Below, piece after piece: positions 17,131 through 27,411 of a stretch of DNA of 64,000 nucleotides. The stretch spans positions 371,056-435,055 of the forward strand of contig NZ_FNYJ01000004.1 in the NCBI RefSeq assembly GCF_900108875.1, read 5' to 3'. The position numbers and the translations under genes are program-made. Position 1 is the first letter of the stretch. Each line of letters begins with the position of its first letter. The notes beneath the pieces were generated by a model, which searched no databases, had not been told where the DNA came from, and was given only the letters and a program-made list of their open reading frames with translations. Origin of the DNA: Pseudomonas sp. NFR16. Its GTDB lineage: Bacteria; Pseudomonadota; Gammaproteobacteria; Pseudomonadales; Pseudomonadaceae.

Positions 17131-17757
17131 ATGGAAGAGTATTTCGAATATTTTTTAAAAAAAATGGGCCCCTCTGTGCATCGAAGAGAAGTCCCCCTTT
17201 CCAAACGTGAAAAATACAAAGATAGACTTCCGCCCCTGTTGATTTCTCATTGGGAAAAATACGGCTGGAGCGGTTATGGTGACGGAATATTCTGGACAGT
17301 CAATCCTGCCGAATACGATGTTTTTATCTCGGACTGGCTAGTTGACTCCGGTATCAATCAGCATGATCAATTTCACGTTATCGCACAAAGCGCCTTTGGC
17401 GATCTGTACTTATGGCAAGAAAAAACGGGCAGCCGTTTAACGATCTGCTCGGTGTATGCCCGTTACTCACTTCGAAAAACTAATTCGGTTGCTATCAATC
17501 CGGATATAAGCGTGCAGTCTTTCTTCGCCTCGAAAAAGCCGGAGAATAATGATTTAGAAGGGCTCTTCTGCGAAGCGCTGAAAACACTTGGCCCACTACA
17601 ACCCGACGAAATGTACGGCTTCGTCCCAGCCCTCGCTTTCGGCGGCCCGGCCGACCTAAAGCATCTGCAGAAGCTCAAAACCATCGAGCACCTCACTTTT
17701 CTGTCCCAGCTCGCACCTCTGACGGATTGGGGATTCCCGAACCTTGACTCGCTTTGA
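17131..17757 (+). CDS. Tdi1-like immunity protein 4 (orphan)
   Basis: 208 residues, closest in layout to immunity protein 1: MEEYFEYFLKKMG, GWSGYGDGIFWTVNPAEY, SAFGDLYLWQEKTGS, and a C-terminal 54-codon block almost identical in DNA to those of proteins 1 and 2. The bases after the stop (GGATTGAGCCTGGTTG) also match those after immunity gene 1, which points to tandem duplication. GAGG lies 6-9 bases before the ATG. No toxin tip accompanies it. Confidence 0.82.
   Translation: MEEYFEYFLKKMGPSVHRREVPLSKREKYKDRLPPLLISHWEKYGWSGYGDGIFWTVNPAEYDVFISDWLVDSGINQHDQFHVIAQSAFGDLYLWQEKTGSRLTICSVYARYSLRKTNSVAINPDISVQSFFASKKPENNDLEGLFCEALKTLGPLQPDEMYGFVPALAFGGPADLKHLQKLKTIEHLTFLSQLAPLTDWGFPNLDSL
17596..17757 (+). 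repeat. Shared 3' block of immunity genes, copy C
   Basis: Third copy of the conserved 3' block; differs by Phe for Leu in ALAFGG and Asn for Asp in FPNLD. Confidence 0.85.
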
Positions 17758-17810
17758 GTCGTTTGCCCGGATTGAGCCTGGTTGTTCTGTTCCAGGCCCA
17801 GTTCACCGAG

Positions 17811-19103
17811 TTACTGACGCAGGTCAACACCGAGTGCAGATGCCTGTCCGCGTGCCAGTATCATCTGCAACACGCCAGCGACGACGAGCGCTGGCAGTGT
17901 TGCGCCGACATCCGGATAAAGATTGGCGAGCAGATGGTAGGTGAAAATCCCGCCGAGCCACGCCAGCAAGGTCAGCCAGCGCAGACCGGTCGTCGCGGCG
18001 CCATGGCTGCGACGGCGCAGGATGAAGTGATCCACCAGCACCACGCCGAACAGCGGCGCGAACACCGAGCCGATCAACAACAGGAAGTTCTGGTACTGCG
18101 CCAACGGGGCGAAGCACGCGATCAACGTGCAGATGATGCCGATCGCCAGCGCCAGATGTTCAACCTTGGCCTTCAACAGAATCCCGCTTGAAACGGCAGC
18201 CGAATGAATGTCGGCGAACGCATTTTCCGATTCATCCAGCAGGATCAGCAACAGCGGAACGCCCATCCCTGCACCCGCCAGCGCCAGCAATAACGCATTG
18301 GCTTCGCCACTGGGTGCGAACGCGAGGGTGTAGGCGACGCCCAACGTCATCAGCCAGAAATTGCCGATGAAGAACCCCAGGACTGTCCCGCCGAATACGC
18401 CCGTCGCGCGTTTGCCGAAACGGGAGTAATCGGCAATGAGCGGCAGCCAGGAAAGCGGCATCGCAATGGCGATATCGAAGCCAACCGCAAAAGGCAGCGA
18501 ACCATCGCCGGCCCGGGACCAGAGCGCGGCCAGATCAGCTTTGGCGAACAGATTCCAGGTCAGCCACGCGCACGCCGCGAGCAGCAGCCAGATGCCCCAC
18601 TTGCGCAAAATCTGCCGCACGAATGTGAGCGGCCCACTGACCGCGAGCAGGGTTGCCAGGCCGCCGAACAGCAGCGTCCACAGCAGCGGACTTGTCCACA
18701 GACTGCCTTCGCTGAATGCCCCGGCAGCGAGCAAACTGGCCGCGTCGCGCATGACGATGATTTCGAACGAACCCCAACCCACCAGTTGCAAGAGGTTGAG
18801 AATCGCCGGCACGCCCGCGCCTCTGGTGCCGAGGCTGAGCTTGAGCGCGGCCATCGACGACAGGCCGGTGTCGCTGCCGATTACGCCGACAGCCGCGAGC
18901 AGCAGGACGCCCACCAGAGTGCCCAGGACGATCGCGAGCATCGAGCCAGACATGCCGAGCCCCGGCGCCAGCAACGCACCGGTTTGCAGCACCATCAGGC
19001 CGATGCCGAGGGAGAACCACAGGGAAAACAGATCGCGCCCGCCGAAAACCCGCTTGCTGGCGGGGACGGGAATGTCGGGTGAGTAAGTGCTGGGTGTGTT
19101 CAC
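17811..19103 (-). CDS. cytX: CytX-type hydroxymethylpyrimidine permease (NCS1 family)
   Basis: 430 residues with about 12 membrane segments, of the nucleobase:cation symporter-1 family (FSLWFSLGIGLMVLQTGALL at the start; PLSWLPLIADYSRFGK in the middle). Of NCS1 members, CytX is the one found beside thiamine genes, where it is thought to import the pyrimidine moiety HMP. It lies downstream of thiC on the same strand, so it may share the TPP riboswitch if transcription passes the repeat between them. It starts with GTG and has only a weak ribosome-binding site. Confidence 0.85.
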   Translation of the reverse strand: MNTPSTYSPDIPVPASKRVFGGRDLFSLWFSLGIGLMVLQTGALLAPGLGMSGSMLAIVLGTLVGVLLLAAVGVIGSDTGLSSMAALKLSLGTRGAGVPAILNLLQLVGWGSFEIIVMRDAASLLAAGAFSEGSLWTSPLLWTLLFGGLATLLAVSGPLTFVRQILRKWGIWLLLAACAWLTWNLFAKADLAALWSRAGDGSLPFAVGFDIAIAMPLSWLPLIADYSRFGKRATGVFGGTVLGFFIGNFWLMTLGVAYTLAFAPSGEANALLLALAGAGMGVPLLLILLDESENAFADIHSAAVSSGILLKAKVEHLALAIGIICTLIACFAPLAQYQNFLLLIGSVFAPLFGVVLVDHFILRRRSHGAATTGLRWLTLLAWLGGIFTYHLLANLYPDVGATLPALVVAGVLQMILARGQASALGVDLRQ

Positions 19104-19126
19104 GTCGCAATCTCAATTGTTTAAAC

Positions 19127-19231
19127 GACGATCATTCCCACGCTCTGCGTGGGAATGCCGCACGGGGTGCTCAGCGCCCCTTGACGCAGAGCGTCAAGAA
19201 GGGCGTTACCACGCGTAGCGTGGGAACGATC
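19127..19231. repeat. Interspersed three-hairpin Pseudomonas repeat
   Basis: About 105 bases: CATTCCCACGC-TCT-GCGTGGGAATG (19133-19157), TTGACGC-AGA-GCGTCAA (19181-19197) and GTTACCACGC-GTA-GCGTGGGAAC (19205-19226). The ends ACGATC and GAACGATC hint at inverted termini. Similar elements occur in many copies in pseudomonad genomes. It separates thiC from cytX. Confidence 0.75.
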
Positions 19232-19239
19232 AATCAACA

Positions 19240-19252
19240 GGGGTAAAACCCC
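19240..19252 (-). terminator. Short hairpin at the thiC stop
   Basis: GGGGT-AAA-ACCCC directly after the thiC stop codon on the minus strand. It is small and lacks a T-run, so it may only protect the 3' end. Confidence 0.35.
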
Positions 19253-19253
19253 G

Positions 19254-21140
<1,887 letters not shown>

Positions 21141-21317
21141 CACGGGCTCTCCAGACATCATCCAGCGGCGGATTGATTTGTCGGAGCATGAGCCTGATTC
21201 GAACGGACGGATGCACCCTGGAATAGACACGGATGCTGAGAATCGATAGACGAGGACTGTTCAGAATTTGAACAAAACGACCCCGGACGACACTCAAGAG
21301 GACTCGCCGGGAGACGA

Positions 21318-21416
21318 GAAATCTTGTTCCCTACGCAGGCGCTAACCTGATCAGGTTCAACGGGATCCGGATTATCCGATCTCAGCCTCATAGCAAGGCA
21401 CCCCGACAAGAACGGC
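21318..21416 (-). promoter_or_regulatory. TPP riboswitch (thi box)
   Basis: Read on the minus strand the element has the P1-closing GTCGGGGTGCC, the HMP-binding GCTGAGAT segment, CCCGTTGAACCTGATC and the end GGTTAGCGCCTGCGTAGGGA, all diagnostic of the THI element. It sits about 180 bases before the thiC ATG and should lower thiC expression when thiamine pyrophosphate is plentiful. Confidence 0.97.
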
Positions 21417-21581
21417 GTCAGTCTAGACGTCGCGTGTGGCAAACGCCAAGCGCGGAATTCAAACACTTGTTAAATGGCTGTTTTGCCGGATTGTTGTCGA
21501 CATCGTCCGGAACTACACTCGCTACGCGACGCCAAAGCCATCGGACCAAGATTTGGCGACAACAACTACTAGGGAATGTCT
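21417..21581. promoter_or_regulatory. Divergent thiC/tolC promoter region
   Basis: The thiC-tolC gap is 441 bases long. About 180 bases are the thiC leader and 99 the riboswitch; the remaining 165 bases must hold both promoters. I see no strong consensus boxes. AGGGA at 21571-21575 is the tolC ribosome-binding site and favours the second ATG. Confidence 0.5.
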
Positions 21582-23021
21582 ATGCTGCGCAACCTTTCAC
21601 TGGCCATTGCCGTGTCGTGTGCTTCGAGTGCGATGGCCGGGGCAGCTGACTTGCCACTGCCGACCAAGACCGGTCTGGTGAGCGTTTATCAGGAAGCGGT
21701 CAACAACAACGCCGACCTGGCGGCCGCGCGCGCCAGCTACGACGCGCAGAAAGAGATTGTGCCTCAGGCTCGCGCAGGCCTGCTGCCGAACATTTCGGGC
21801 GGCGCCGACATCAACGACACTCGCACCAAAATCGACGAACCCTCTGCCGTGATCAACCGCAGCGGTACGGTCTACCGCGCGACCCTGAGTCAGCCGATCT
21901 TTCGCGCCGATCGCTGGTTCCAACTCAAGGCCGCCAAGAACGTCAATGAACAGGCCATGCTCCAACTGTCGGCAACCGAGCAGAACCTGATCCTGCAAAG
22001 CGCCGAAGATTATTTCGCAGTGCTGCGCGCCCAGGACAATCTGGCCTCGACCAAAGCTGAGGAAGCCGCGTTCAAGCGTCAGCTCGATCAGGCCAACGAG
22101 CGGTTCGATGTCGGGCTTTCGGACAAGACCGACGTGCTTCAGGCGCAGGCCAGTTATGACACGGCCCGCGCAGCACGCATCGTTGCCAAGCGTCAGGTGG
22201 ATGATGCATTTCAGGCGCTGATTACCCTGACCAACCGGGACTACAACTCGATCGAAGGCATCGTTCACACGTTGCCGGTGCTGGCGCCGACGCCTAACGA
22301 CGCCAAATCGTGGGTCGATACGGCGACCCAACAGAACCTCAACCTGCTGGCCAGCAATTACGCTGTCAGCGCTGCGGAAGAAACGTTGCGCCAGCGCAAG
22401 GCCGGTCATGCGCCGACAGTCGATGCCGTGGCGCAGTACGAAAAAGGCGACAACGACCCGCTGGGCTTCACCAATCCCAACTACACCGGGCAAAGCTTTC
22501 ACGGCAGCGTCGAGCAGCGCACCATCGGCCTGCAGGTGAACATCCCGATCTACAGCGGCGGCCTGACCAGCTCGCAAGTCCGCGAAGCCTACGCCCGCCT
22601 CGGCCAGTCCGAACAGCAGCGCGAAGGGCTGCGCCGCCAGGTGGTGGAAGACACCCGCAACCTGCACCGCGCGGTGAACACCGATGTGGAGCAGGTGCAG
22701 GCGCGCAAGCAGTCGATCATTTCCAACCAGAGCGCGCTGGAAGCCACGGAAATCGGCTATCAGGTCGGCACACGCAATATCGTTGACGTACTGGATGCGC
22801 AGCGTCAGCTCTACGCCTCGGTGCGCGACTACAACAACACGCGCTACGACTACATCCTCGACAACCTGCGCCTGAAACAGGCCGCTGGCACCTTGAGCCC
22901 CGGCGACTTGCAGGATCTGTCGCGCTTCCTGAAACCGGACTACAACCCGGACAAAGATTTCCTCCCGCCTGATCTGGCGAAAGAAGCCGCGAAGAACTTC
23001 GAAAGGCCGACCGAGCGATAA
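21582..23021 (+). CDS. tolC: TolC-family outer-membrane efflux channel
   Basis: 479 residues with a cleavable signal peptide (about 1-22, ending AMAGA) and two outer-membrane-efflux repeats, each with long coiled-coil helices. TolC trimers connect inner-membrane exporters (type I secretion, RND and MFS pumps) to the outside. Features: SVYQEAVNNNADLAAARASY at the start of the first repeat, QPIFRADRW, and the second repeat LLASNYAVSAAEETLRQRKA-like helix with NIVDVLDAQRQLY. ATG 21576 is in frame but directly abuts AGGGA; ATG 21582 has the better spacing. A monocistronic gene divergent from thiC. Confidence 0.95.
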   Translation: MLRNLSLAIAVSCASSAMAGAADLPLPTKTGLVSVYQEAVNNNADLAAARASYDAQKEIVPQARAGLLPNISGGADINDTRTKIDEPSAVINRSGTVYRATLSQPIFRADRWFQLKAAKNVNEQAMLQLSATEQNLILQSAEDYFAVLRAQDNLASTKAEEAAFKRQLDQANERFDVGLSDKTDVLQAQASYDTARAARIVAKRQVDDAFQALITLTNRDYNSIEGIVHTLPVLAPTPNDAKSWVDTATQQNLNLLASNYAVSAAEETLRQRKAGHAPTVDAVAQYEKGDNDPLGFTNPNYTGQSFHGSVEQRTIGLQVNIPIYSGGLTSSQVREAYARLGQSEQQREGLRRQVVEDTRNLHRAVNTDVEQVQARKQSIISNQSALEATEIGYQVGTRNIVDVLDAQRQLYASVRDYNNTRYDYILDNLRLKQAAGTLSPGDLQDLSRFLKPDYNPDKDFLPPDLAKEAAKNFERPTER

Positions 23022-23078
23022 TCAGACGTCAGACCCGCAGGATCGAGGTCTGGCGCTGGATAAGCTACGGTGGATAGT

Positions 23079-23312
23079 CAGCCTTCGCGAGCAAGCTCGC
23101 TCCTACAGGATTTGTGTCTGGCCGGATAATCCGGCAATGCCCGGAGAATCGTGTGGGAGTGAGCCAACTGTCTTGAACTTTCCCTTCGATCAACGGCGTG
23201 ACACTCGACGCCTTCCCGGCTGAAGCCGGTCCTACAAACCTGCAACGTCCGTAGGACCGGCTTCAGCCGGGAAGAGATCGGTTCAGGCTGTGGAGATGCA
23301 GGGTCTGGGAAT
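23079..23312. repeat. Tandem repeat unit 1 with REP hairpins
   Basis: A unit of about 234 bases that starts near GCCTTCGCGAGCAAGCTCGC (REP) and contains GTCTGGCCGG, an inverted GGCCGGATAATCCGGC-like hairpin, and a large inverted pair: CTTCCCGGCTGAAGCCGG facing CCGGCTTCAGCCGGGAAG. No gene is seen here. It is followed directly by a second, nearly identical unit. Confidence 0.85.
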
Positions 23313-23512
23313 CAGCCTTCGCGAGCAAGCTCGCTCCCACACGTTTTGTGTCTGGCCGGAGAATCCGGCAATGCCCGGAGAATCGTGTGGGAGTGAGCCA
23401 ACTGTCTTTAACTTTCCCTTCGATCAACGGCGTGACACTCGACGCCTTCCCGGCTGAAGCCGGTCCTACGAACCTTGCAGCGTCTGTAGGACCGGCTTCA
23501 GCCGGGAACAGG
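23313..23512. repeat. Tandem repeat unit 2 with REP hairpins
   Basis: Second copy of the unit, displaced by 234 bases, differing in a few positions (TCCCACACG for TCCTACAGG) and shorter at its right end. The two units and flanking bases fill the whole 539-base gap between tolC and waaA; I see no gene in it. The hairpins may stop convergent tolC and waaA transcripts. Confidence 0.85.
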
Positions 23513-23560
23513 CAGGTGCATCCGGCGGGGATGCAGCGTCAGAACCCGGTTGCCACGGAA

Positions 23561-24835
23561 TCAGTGCAGCAAGCGGCCGATACCGTTCAGCAATTTCTGC
23601 AGCGCGCCCTGATTGGCTTTCATCACCGCCAGCCCTGCATCGGCCATGGCCTTCGCGGCTTCGGGATGTTCGATCAGTCGCTTGACCGCTGCAGCCAGGG
23701 CTGCCGAGTCGCTTGCCTCCTCCAACGCTCCCGCACCGCGCAGCATCGCGGCAATTTCGAGGAAGTTGAACAGGTGCGGACCGCTCAACACCGGTTTATC
23801 CAACGCCGCTGGCTCGAGCAGGTTATGCCCGCCATTGGGCACCAGACTCCCGCCGACGAACGCGATGTCCGCCAACGCATAGAGAAACAGCAGTTCGCCC
23901 ATCGTATCGCCAACGAGCACCGACGTTGCCTGCGTAACGGGATCGCCCGTGGAGCGTCGGACGCTGGAAAACCCTTGCTGGCGCGTGAGTTCGAACACGC
24001 TGCCGAAACGCTCGGGATGACGCGGCACCACGATCAGCAAAGCGTCGGGGTGCGATTGCATCACGTCGCGATGGGCGGACAACACCACTTCATCCTCGCC
24101 GGCATGGGTGCTGGCTGCGATCCATACCGGGCGCTGAACAAGCCCCCAGGCCTCACGCTGTTGCACCGCGCGCTCCAGCAGTTGCGGATCAATCGTCAGA
24201 TCGAACTTGATCGAGCCCGTGACGACCACCGACTCCGCACGCGCGCCCAGATCGAGAAAGCGCTGAGCCTCGACCTGCGTCTGTGAGGCAATCAGGCTCA
24301 TCTCGGCGAGCATCGGCCGCGTAAGCCTGGCGAACCGTGCGTATCCCCGCGCCGAACGTTCTGACAACCGGGCGTTGGCAAGGACCGTCGCTATTCCGCG
24401 CTTCGCGCACTGATGGATGTGGTTGGGCCAAAGCTCTGTTTCCATGATCACACCGATCTTCGGCTGGACATGATCAAGGAAGCGCGAAGCCGCCCACGGG
24501 AAGTCGTAAGGCAGGTAGCAATGCTGCACGCGCGGCTCGTTGGCGAACATCGACTGAATGCGCTCGGAGCCGGTCGGGGTCATGCAGGTGATGGTCACCG
24601 GAAGCTGCGGGTATTGCGTCAGCAGCGCTCGAATCATGGGGGCTGCAGCAATACTCTCGCCCACCGATACGGCATGAACCCAGATACCGCCACGCTGCAT
24701 GGCAGGCAGCCCAAAGGCGAAGCGCTCACCGATTCGTTGCGCGTACGCAGGCGCCTTGCGGGCACGAAGCCAGAGGCGCAGTGCAATAAAAGGCAGTCCA
24801 AGATGAAACAGGAAGGTGTAGAGAGTTCTATTCAT
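23561..24835 (-). CDS. waaA: 3-deoxy-D-manno-octulosonic acid transferase
   Basis: WaaA (KdtA) adds Kdo residues to lipid IVA at the inner membrane. 424 residues: an N-terminal membrane anchor (TLYTFLFHLGLPFIALRLWL) and a GT-B fold with IWVHAVSVGESIAAAPMIRAL, TGSERIQSMF, METELWPN, NARLSERSARGY and FVGGSLVPNGGHNLLEPAAL. The frame is open to 24883; the ATG at 24835 gives the normal start MNRTLYTF. Single gene, convergent with tolC. Confidence 0.97.
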   Translation of the reverse strand: MNRTLYTFLFHLGLPFIALRLWLRARKAPAYAQRIGERFAFGLPAMQRGGIWVHAVSVGESIAAAPMIRALLTQYPQLPVTITCMTPTGSERIQSMFANEPRVQHCYLPYDFPWAASRFLDHVQPKIGVIMETELWPNHIHQCAKRGIATVLANARLSERSARGYARFARLTRPMLAEMSLIASQTQVEAQRFLDLGARAESVVVTGSIKFDLTIDPQLLERAVQQREAWGLVQRPVWIAASTHAGEDEVVLSAHRDVMQSHPDALLIVVPRHPERFGSVFELTRQQGFSSVRRSTGDPVTQATSVLVGDTMGELLFLYALADIAFVGGSLVPNGGHNLLEPAALDKPVLSGPHLFNFLEIAAMLRGAGALEEASDSAALAAAVKRLIEHPEAAKAMADAGLAVMKANQGALQKLLNGIGRLLH

Positions 24836-24849
24836 GGGCGCGGAGTTTA

Positions 24850-25734
24850 TCAGCCAATGGCCTTCAAATGATGAGTGAAACATTCGGCGAGCCAGCGCGC
24901 GGCAGGCCCGAGTGGCTCATCGCGTCGCCAGACCATTTCCACCACCAGCGCCGGCGGCGTCCATTCGCTGCTCAGCTCGATCATCTGATTTTGATAGGCC
25001 GGATATTGCACCACGTGTCGCGGCAGCCAGGCCCAGCCTAGTCCTCTCATCAGCAGTTCTGCCATGGCGTAGAAACTGTCGGCGCGCCATACCTGCGGGC
25101 TCAATTGCTCGCCACCGGGGTAACCGCTCTGCTGCGGCGTAATGAGCAGCTGTCGATGCCGCGCCAACTGCTGGCGCGTAACAAGCGGCTGATCCGCCAA
25201 CGGGTGACTGGTTGCACAGACCGTCACCATCTCGACGCTGCCCAGCGCTCGCCGCTCCAGGGCTTGAGGCATCTGTTCATGATGGAACAGCAGACCGAGA
25301 TCGGCGCGACGCTCCAGCAGTTTGCGTGCAACGTCGCCCTGGGCGCCGCTGGCCAGTTGCACCTCGACACTCGGAAACCGATCGTCCAGCGCCTCAAGAC
25401 TGTCCAGCACCGGCTGATAAGGCATGGCCTCGTCGAGCGCCAGACGCAGGCGCGCTTCCTGACCCCGCATCAGCGCCAGCGCCCGGCCATCCAGTCGTTC
25501 ACACTGGCGCAGCAGCTCCCGGGCTTCTTCCAGCAACGCACTGCCCGCTTCGGTGAGACGCGGCTGCCGGCCACTGCTTCGGTCGAACAGACTCACTCCC
25601 AAGTCGGATTCGAGCATTGCGATCGCGCTGCTGACCGCCGACTGCGCGCGTTTCGAGGCGCGCGCCACGGCAGAAAACGAGCGCTGCTCAGCGACGCTGA
25701 CGAATAGCTGGATTTGCTCGAGACTCCACTGCAT
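24850..25734 (-). CDS. LysR-family transcriptional regulator
   Basis: 294 residues. Residues 4-62 form the winged helix-turn-helix (SLEQIQLFVSVAEQRSFSA, then AQSAVSSAIAMLESDLGVSL), and the rest is a periplasmic-binding-like effector domain. It is divergently transcribed from the SMR transporter gene, so it may control that gene and the two oxidoreductases beyond; the effector is unknown. The ATG at 25734 is preferred to the TTG one codon upstream. Confidence 0.92.
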   Translation of the reverse strand: MQWSLEQIQLFVSVAEQRSFSAVARASKRAQSAVSSAIAMLESDLGVSLFDRSSGRQPRLTEAGSALLEEARELLRQCERLDGRALALMRGQEARLRLALDEAMPYQPVLDSLEALDDRFPSVEVQLASGAQGDVARKLLERRADLGLLFHHEQMPQALERRALGSVEMVTVCATSHPLADQPLVTRQQLARHRQLLITPQQSGYPGGEQLSPQVWRADSFYAMAELLMRGLGWAWLPRHVVQYPAYQNQMIELSSEWTPPALVVEMVWRRDEPLGPAARWLAECFTHHLKAIG

Positions 25735-25840
25735 CAACTACAACCTATCAGCCAGTCAGATAGGTAATGACTTTACCGCATCTGGGCAACGCCTAGAATG
25801 GGCTCAGGAATCAAGAACGTTTGTCACTGAGAGTCTCGCC
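25735..25840. promoter_or_regulatory. Divergent promoter region of the LysR and SMR genes
   Basis: This 106-base gap holds the dyad CTATCAGCCAGTCAGATAG (25744-25762: CTATC facing GATAG), a T-N11-A-like arrangement possible for LysR binding. Confidence 0.4.
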
Positions 25841-26173
25841 ATGCCTGCTTACTACCTGCTCGCCATTGCCATCTGCGCTGAAGTCATCGGTACCGTCTCG
25901 ATGAAGGCAGTCAAGGGCTTCAGCACCCCGCTGCCGTTGCTGCTCGTCATCGTTGGCTACGCCGTCGCCTTCTGGATGCTGACCCTGGTCGTGCGCACCA
26001 TTCCGGTGGGCGTTGCCTACGCGGTATGGGCGGGCATGGGCATCGTCATGGTGAGCATTGCGGCGCTGTTCATTTACGGACAGAAACTGGATCTGCCCGC
26101 CATCGCCGGCATGGGCCTGATCGTCGCGGGCGTGGTGGTCATCCAGCTGTTCTCGAAAACGGCGGGTCATTAA
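25841..26173 (+). CDS. Small multidrug resistance (SMR) transporter
   Basis: 110 residues and four membrane helices, the EmrE/SugE family. Glu14 in AICAEVIGT is the essential proton/substrate-binding residue. VAYAVWAGMGIV in helix 3 is the typical EmrE-type motif, favouring quaternary-ammonium or polyamine export over guanidinium (SugE/Gdx) type. It acts as a dimer in the inner membrane. The start ATG gives the normal short N-terminus MPAYYLLAIAICAE. Confidence 0.92.
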   Translation: MPAYYLLAIAICAEVIGTVSMKAVKGFSTPLPLLLVIVGYAVAFWMLTLVVRTIPVGVAYAVWAGMGIVMVSIAALFIYGQKLDLPAIAGMGLIVAGVVVIQLFSKTAGH

Positions 26174-26199
26174 AGAGGTCATTGAAAAGCGGCTTCCCC

Positions 26200-26205
26200 T
26201 ATAAT
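26200..26205 (+). promoter_or_regulatory. Possible -10 box before the FAD oxidoreductase gene
   Basis: A perfect TATAAT lies 30 bases before the start codon. The nearest TTGAAA is only 12 bases upstream, too close for a standard -35 box, so the call is tentative. Confidence 0.35.
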
Positions 26206-26235
26206 GGCCACTTCGATTCGCCATTCGAGGTGCGC

Positions 26236-27411
26236 ATGTCATCCGCTATTTCCACTGACGTCCTGATAGTCGGCGCTGGCGTTGCCGGGCTCTGGCTCAA
26301 CGCACGTCTGCGCCGGCAGGGCTTTTCGACAGTCGTGGTGGAAAACGCCAGCCTTGGCGGCGGGCAGACGTTCAAGTCTCAAGGGATCATTCACGGTGGC
26401 GCTAAGTACGCGTTGCACGGCGCACTGTCCGGCGCCTCGGAAGCCATTGCCGACATGCCTCGGCGCTGGCGTGAGGCACTCGCTGGCAAGGGCGAACTGA
26501 ATCTGTCCGGCGTACGCCTGCTGTCTGAAGCCCATTATCTGTGGTCGCCAGGCACCATCGCAGGCAATCTCACCAGCTTTTTCGCGAGCAAAGCCGTGCG
26601 CGGCCGAGTCGATCAGGTGAAGGGCTCGGAACTGCCGCCAGCGCTGCAGAGCCCACGCTTCAAGGGCAAGGTTTATCGCTTGGCCGAGTTGGTCATCGAC
26701 GTCCCGAGCCTCGTTGAAAACCTGGCCCGGCTTGCCGGCGACAGCCTGCTGGCCGGGGCCCTCATCGAACCGTTGCGTCACGAAGGCGAACTGGTGGGCT
26801 TGCGTGTAGACGGTCGCGACATCCACGCCCAGCGCATCGTGCTCAGCGCGGGCGATGGCAATGCCGAGCTGCTGGACGCCCTCGGCGTGAGCCATCCAGC
26901 CATGCAGCGTCGTCCGCTGCACATGGTGCTGGTCAAGGGCCCGACGCTCAAGCCGCTGTATGCGCATTGCCTGGGCGGCGGGCCGAAGCCGCGCATTACC
27001 GTGACCACTCACCCCGCAGCGGACGGCCAATGGGTGTGGTATCTGGGCGGCGATATTGCCGAGGCCGAAGGTGTCGCGCGCGACCCGGTGGAGCAGATCG
27101 CCGCTGCGAAAAAAGAACTCACGCAGCTGCTGCCATGGGTCGATCTCAGTCAGGCGCAATTCGCCACGCTGCGGGTCGACCGCGCAGAACCTCAGCAGAC
27201 CGGCCTCGTGCGCCCGGACAACGCCTTCCTCGACGTACAAGGTCGGCTGATGGTCGGCTGGCCCACCAAGCTGGCGCTGGCGCCTGACTTCGCCGACCGC
27301 GTGCTGGCGTCTCTGTCCCGTGACGCCATTCACCCGATCCCGCAACCCACGCACAGCGACTTCCCCAAGCCGCCGCTCGCCACTCCTGTCTGGGATCTGC
27401 TGCTGCCATGA
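26236..27411 (+). CDS. FAD-dependent oxidoreductase (DAO family)
   Basis: 391 residues. The N-terminus has the dinucleotide-binding motif DVLIVGAGVAGLWLNARL followed by an acidic residue at the end of strand 2 (VVVENASLGGGQTFKSQGIIHGG). The remainder resembles D-amino-acid-oxidase/GlpD-like flavoproteins, with RIVLSAGDGNAELL as the second nucleotide contact. The substrate is not known. GAGG lies 6 bases before the ATG. The stop overlaps the next gene by ATGA, so the flavoprotein and the aldo/keto reductase are made together. Confidence 0.85.
   Translation: MSSAISTDVLIVGAGVAGLWLNARLRRQGFSTVVVENASLGGGQTFKSQGIIHGGAKYALHGALSGASEAIADMPRRWREALAGKGELNLSGVRLLSEAHYLWSPGTIAGNLTSFFASKAVRGRVDQVKGSELPPALQSPRFKGKVYRLAELVIDVPSLVENLARLAGDSLLAGALIEPLRHEGELVGLRVDGRDIHAQRIVLSAGDGNAELLDALGVSHPAMQRRPLHMVLVKGPTLKPLYAHCLGGGPKPRITVTTHPAADGQWVWYLGGDIAEAEGVARDPVEQIAAAKKELTQLLPWVDLSQAQFATLRVDRAEPQQTGLVRPDNAFLDVQGRLMVGWPTKLALAPDFADRVLASLSRDAIHPIPQPTHSDFPKPPLATPVWDLLLP

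Noticed and set aside
13099..17757. Prophage or integrative element
   Set aside because: No integrase, att repeat, tRNA or structural phage gene is seen at either edge of the toxin/immunity island.
23079..23512. Repeated blocks that might suggest a CRISPR array
   Set aside because: The repeats are two 234-base units with internal palindromes, not short regularly spaced repeats with unique spacers; no cas genes are near.
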